From Membranipora membranacea (taxonomy: Eukaryota > Bryozoa > Gymnolaemata > Cheilostomatida > Membraniporidae): DNA of 64,000 nucleotides. Both the position numbers and the translations under genes were made by a program. The notes under the pieces were generated by a model, which saw nothing but the letters and a program-made list of their open reading frames with translations, did not search any database and had not been told where the DNA came from. Where the stretch lies: the NCBI GenBank assembly GCA_914767715.1, contig OU612072.1, positions 11,718,001 to 11,782,000 of the forward strand, in the 5' to 3' direction. Each line of letters begins with the position of its first letter. Position 1 is the stretch's first letter. Shown here one piece after another: positions 60,892-64,000 of the stretch.

Positions 60892-61209
60892 GTGAAGAAG
60901 GTGATGATATTCTGGAAGATAACATATTGTTATCCTTGTATAAACTTTCTATAATAGAAAACAGCACATTTACTGTCATTCACTTACATATCGCCCAATT
61001 GGATGCTATGTTGACCAGCAATCCTAAATTCTAGCAAAAATACCTCCCTGACAGTAGCTGCAAAGTATTTTTGAACATGATTGCAGTCAACACCTGACAT
61101 CTGGTATAAGAAAATGTAATTTTGTCAGAATCAATTTTCGATTAATTGTACATTTTATTCAATTCTAACATAATTTTGATATTATGGGTGACAAAAGTGA
61201 GAGTATGTA

Positions 61210-61215
61210 AATAAA
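61210..61215 (+). terminator. Poly(A) signal of the small membrane-protein gene
   Basis: AATAAA about 320 nt downstream of the TAA at 60889-60891, in AT-rich DNA. Confidence 0.5.
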
Positions 61216-61841
61216 ATAATAACACAATGTTAGTTACTTTTTTTCATAATATGCCAGTCTATTTTGTTTCCATTGACTGGTGTGATCATATATGTACATA
61301 CTATGTTTGTTGCCCAGGGGGGGACTCACCAGAAAAAACCCCACCATGCTAGGCCCACCCACAAAGCCACTACCCCCTAACACTGCTTTGCTTGATTTGA
61401 CTACATTACCCTTTCCACTGTGTCCGTTGGACTCATATTCACCCCTATTTTTGCTAATCCAGGCCCCTTACTTCAGCACCCCTTAACACCACCACGTGCT
61501 GGATGATTCATTTCTTCAGAGCTAAAGAGCATGCCTGTGAAGATATGGATGCATCACAGTATAATTGTTTGAACCAGTATAAAACCATGCATATATTTTT
61601 GAGATTTTTATCCTCAGGTTATGGCTATATGTACAAGTACCATTTACATATTCTTCGAAAAAAAAAGAGAGACAAGCTAGGTACAATAATACTGAAAGAG
61701 TAAGTAAGAAAACCTAGCTAAAACGAGGATTGTCAATCTAATTAATCAATGTAATCTAATCAATCATATACAATAGCTGGCTCCACCTCTGAGACCGAGC
61801 ACCTGGCTGTGGTTCAATGTCCAACTAACATGGCTAACCAA

Positions 61842-62462
61842 CTAATCTATTTCTACTTCTGGTCTCGGCTTTTTTTTATATACAGATTGGTCTTGCCCGT
61901 CAATGACCGACTCCACAACTATCACATCTTCATCACTTTTCTGAGCAGGTGGCTGATTAGCAGCTGAGACAACGGCAATGTCTGTGGCTACAGTAGTCTC
62001 CTGATAGTAATAATGTGAAGTTTGAGATTACAGTCAGTCAGTGTTACGTGAAATATCACATTTGAGACAATATAATATTAGCTTTCACACCACCGATGGC
62101 GAAACAGGTTTTAAGAATTGGTAAAGACAGACCTGTAAGCACAGAGTGGTATGTAACCAACCGGAAATAGACCAGATGCAACATGCATAAAAATGGTAGA
62201 AAATTAGACAGAGCATGCTAACCGCCTCCCCACTGACATCCTATACTCCGCATGCTCTCACAGAACATTCCTTAAAGTGATCAATTTCCTTGTCAAGAGC
62301 AATACAGAACACAGGAATACAGAACACAGACACAACTGTGTGCTTGAATCATGTTTCAGTGAGCGCACATGGTTTGAACATCTACCTTCACTTCAGCCCG
62401 CAGATCTTTGAGTTTGGTTCTCACTAGAGCTCTAGCTCCTCTGACTCTTATCATGGCCAGTA
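61842..62462 (-). CDS. Last two exons of an unrecognised gene (partial model)
   Basis: Exon 62462-62386 (donor gtagat, acceptor after gacag) and terminal exon 62000-61842 (acceptor tatcag, stop TAG) join in phase 0 and read VLAMIRVRGARALVRTKLKD and then an acidic Val/Asp/Glu/Ser-rich tail (DEDVIVVESVIDGQDQ) ending KKKPRPEVEID. The basic helix followed by an acidic tail would fit the juxtamembrane and cytoplasmic end of a membrane protein, but that is inference. A possible preceding exon lies at about 63533-63605 (donor gtatgtgg near 63532): in the matching phase it encodes a hydrophobic, Cys-rich stretch (CCFPVLILTAVYTYCCATD) and joins in frame. No start codon was found. Confidence 0.5.
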
Positions 62463-62587
62463 CTGTCAGGGTGACAATTTTTGAAGCATGCACCAGTACT
62501 ATTGAAAATTGATATATTTCTTGAGATTCGTTATCAAACAGTATGAATACCAGACAGAATTACTGTACTGGAGGAATGGCAAGAAAC

Positions 62588-62761
62588 CGACGATAGCAAC
62601 TTTCTGGGGTGATAGCTCAACCAGAGAAAATGTTTTCATCACCATCTCTGAGGGTAGTCGCTACCATGATAAACCGACAATAACAATTTTCTGCGGTGAT
62701 AGCTCAACCAGAGAAAATGTTTTCATCACCATCTCTGAGGGAAGTCGCTACCATGATAAAA
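62588..62761. repeat. 87 bp direct duplication, two copies
   Basis: About 62588-62674 and 62675-62761, starting aaaccgac and ending taccatgata. The copies differ at only a few bases, and the unit is a multiple of three, so the 118-codon plus-strand frame at 62509-62865 passes through both. Coding status is doubtful. Confidence 0.8.
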
Positions 62762-62861
62762 TCATATACAGAGATCTTAGTATTACTAGAATTTTTCGAG
62801 AGATCTATACCAACGCTTCCAACTACATACAAATAACTAGGCTTGATCCATGGAAAAGAAG

Positions 62862-64000
62862 CTAGGGTGGTGAAAGTTGTTGACGTTTTTGAATGTGACA
62901 AAAATGAGATGACAGAGTCAGTATTCTTTAAGCCTTGGATCATTAATTTGACACACAACATCATCTTCCTTCAAACCTCATTTTGAACACGAGGTGATGG
63001 TACAATTTATAATCCATAAGTCCATAAGTCCATAAGTCCATAAATCCATATCCATATCCATATCTAAACCCATAAATCTATAAATCTATAAATCCATAAT
63101 CTTATAAATATTAATGATTTTACATTATAGTTGAATTTTAAGGTGTTGGGATTTTATTGTGAAACTAACGTTGAGTTTAAAAGTACACAGAATTATTAAC
63201 AGCCTATCAGTAGATAGGATTTTATTTAAAAAAGAAAAACTAAACAACACTTAATGGTGTTTTATTACAACTGTAAATTAACCCTGGTTTGCGGAGATTT
63301 CTATTTTAGCATCAGCTTAGTATTACATCCCTACCTTCTGCTATATATATATGATGACCTGAACGCCAGAGCTATGAACGAGAATCGAAATAATATCATA
63401 CTACACACCATCACTCCTAGTAAAAGAAGAAGGAGAACACAATTACCAGTTACCATCAACCTCAGTAATACTTGCACCAGCTGCACCTAAGTGTACAACA
63501 CTATATCATCAAAGTGAAACCACATACCAAAAGACTGTGTCACAGGTACATCAGTGGCACAGCAATACGTATAGACAGCAGTTAGTATTAAGACAGGAAA
63601 GCAACAGGACCGTGGTCCTATTCAGCAGTGTCTTAGATTGTAAAGTGAAATAATTAATTGTATCGTTGTGTAATTCGGAGTAATTCCAGCTTATCTGTGC
63701 TATCAGTGTTTAAATCAGCACTCATCTGGCATTCTATATAACCAAGGATACGAGTGCAAAGACAGTCAGGTTAGAATATTCAGAACGCCTTTTAATATTT
63801 TTAACCTTATATAAATATTTTATACGTGTATTTTGTCTCAATTGAAATAAATGGTCAGGGTAATTAAATAAATAGTCTTAGTCTAAACAGATTAGTTTTA
63901 TGCCTGTCTGGTTGACACAAATAATTGGTAATCACAGCCACCTGACTCTTTAGTAGTCACAATTGTGTATTCAAAGGCGACCCAAAACCTCACGCACTTG
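62862..64000. other. Right end, no confident gene
   Basis: Holds the composite microsatellite and the possible upstream exon at about 63533-63605 (minus). Short plus-strand frames near 63254-63490 show no motif. Confidence 0.4.
63016..63110. repeat. Simple tandem repeat (cataagtc / ccatat / ctataaat units)
   Basis: Runs of ccataagt, then ccatat, then aatctata units in order, a composite microsatellite. Confidence 0.85.

Overview
This 64 kb window is animal (metazoan) nuclear DNA. It is AT-rich, its genes are split by many GT-AG introns, and it carries SINE, LINE, hAT-like and Ty3/gypsy elements. The gene families (short-chain C4/spongin-type collagens, a lamin B receptor/C14-sterol reductase, an animal heme peroxidase) point to an invertebrate. 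A sponge or another early-branching animal is my low-confidence guess. I built the exon models by hand from splice signals and reading phase; every complete model closes in frame.

Layout. 1-2349 (-): 5' part of a short-chain collagen gene (A) that runs off the left edge. 5258-9364 (-): a complete tandem paralogue (B), with a LINE fragment in its fourth intron. 9.5-13.2 kb: repeated promoter/exon-1 DNA, including a third copy with no gene attached, and a 995 bp hAT-like element with a perfect 8 bp target duplication. 13875-19952 (-): a complete 8-exon gene for a PH-domain protein with a Gln/Pro-rich middle and a Gly/Trp/Tyr tail. 22609-31603 (+): a complete 10-exon lamin B receptor-like sterol reductase gene without a Tudor domain. 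32355-40077 (-): a complete 16-exon secreted heme peroxidase, tail-to-tail with the reductase; their poly(A) signals are 21 bp apart. 43238-46727 (-): a partial tandem copy of the peroxidase that is a pseudogene. 47-53.3 kb: long gene-free stretch. 53351-57890 (+): a degenerate Ty3/gypsy element with a 5 bp target duplication. 59260-60891 (+): a complete 4-exon gene for a small single-pass membrane protein with a Cys-rich ectodomain. 61842-62462 (-): the last two exons of another gene, which probably continues upstream.

The window looks like an ordinary animal locus shaped by tandem duplication (collagens, peroxidases) and transposons. The collagens and the peroxidase are both predicted to be secreted and could meet in the extracellular matrix, but nothing in the sequence links them beyond proximity. 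I see no CRISPR array, no operon and no clearly new multi-gene system. The least familiar products are the PH-domain protein and the small membrane protein near 60 kb.
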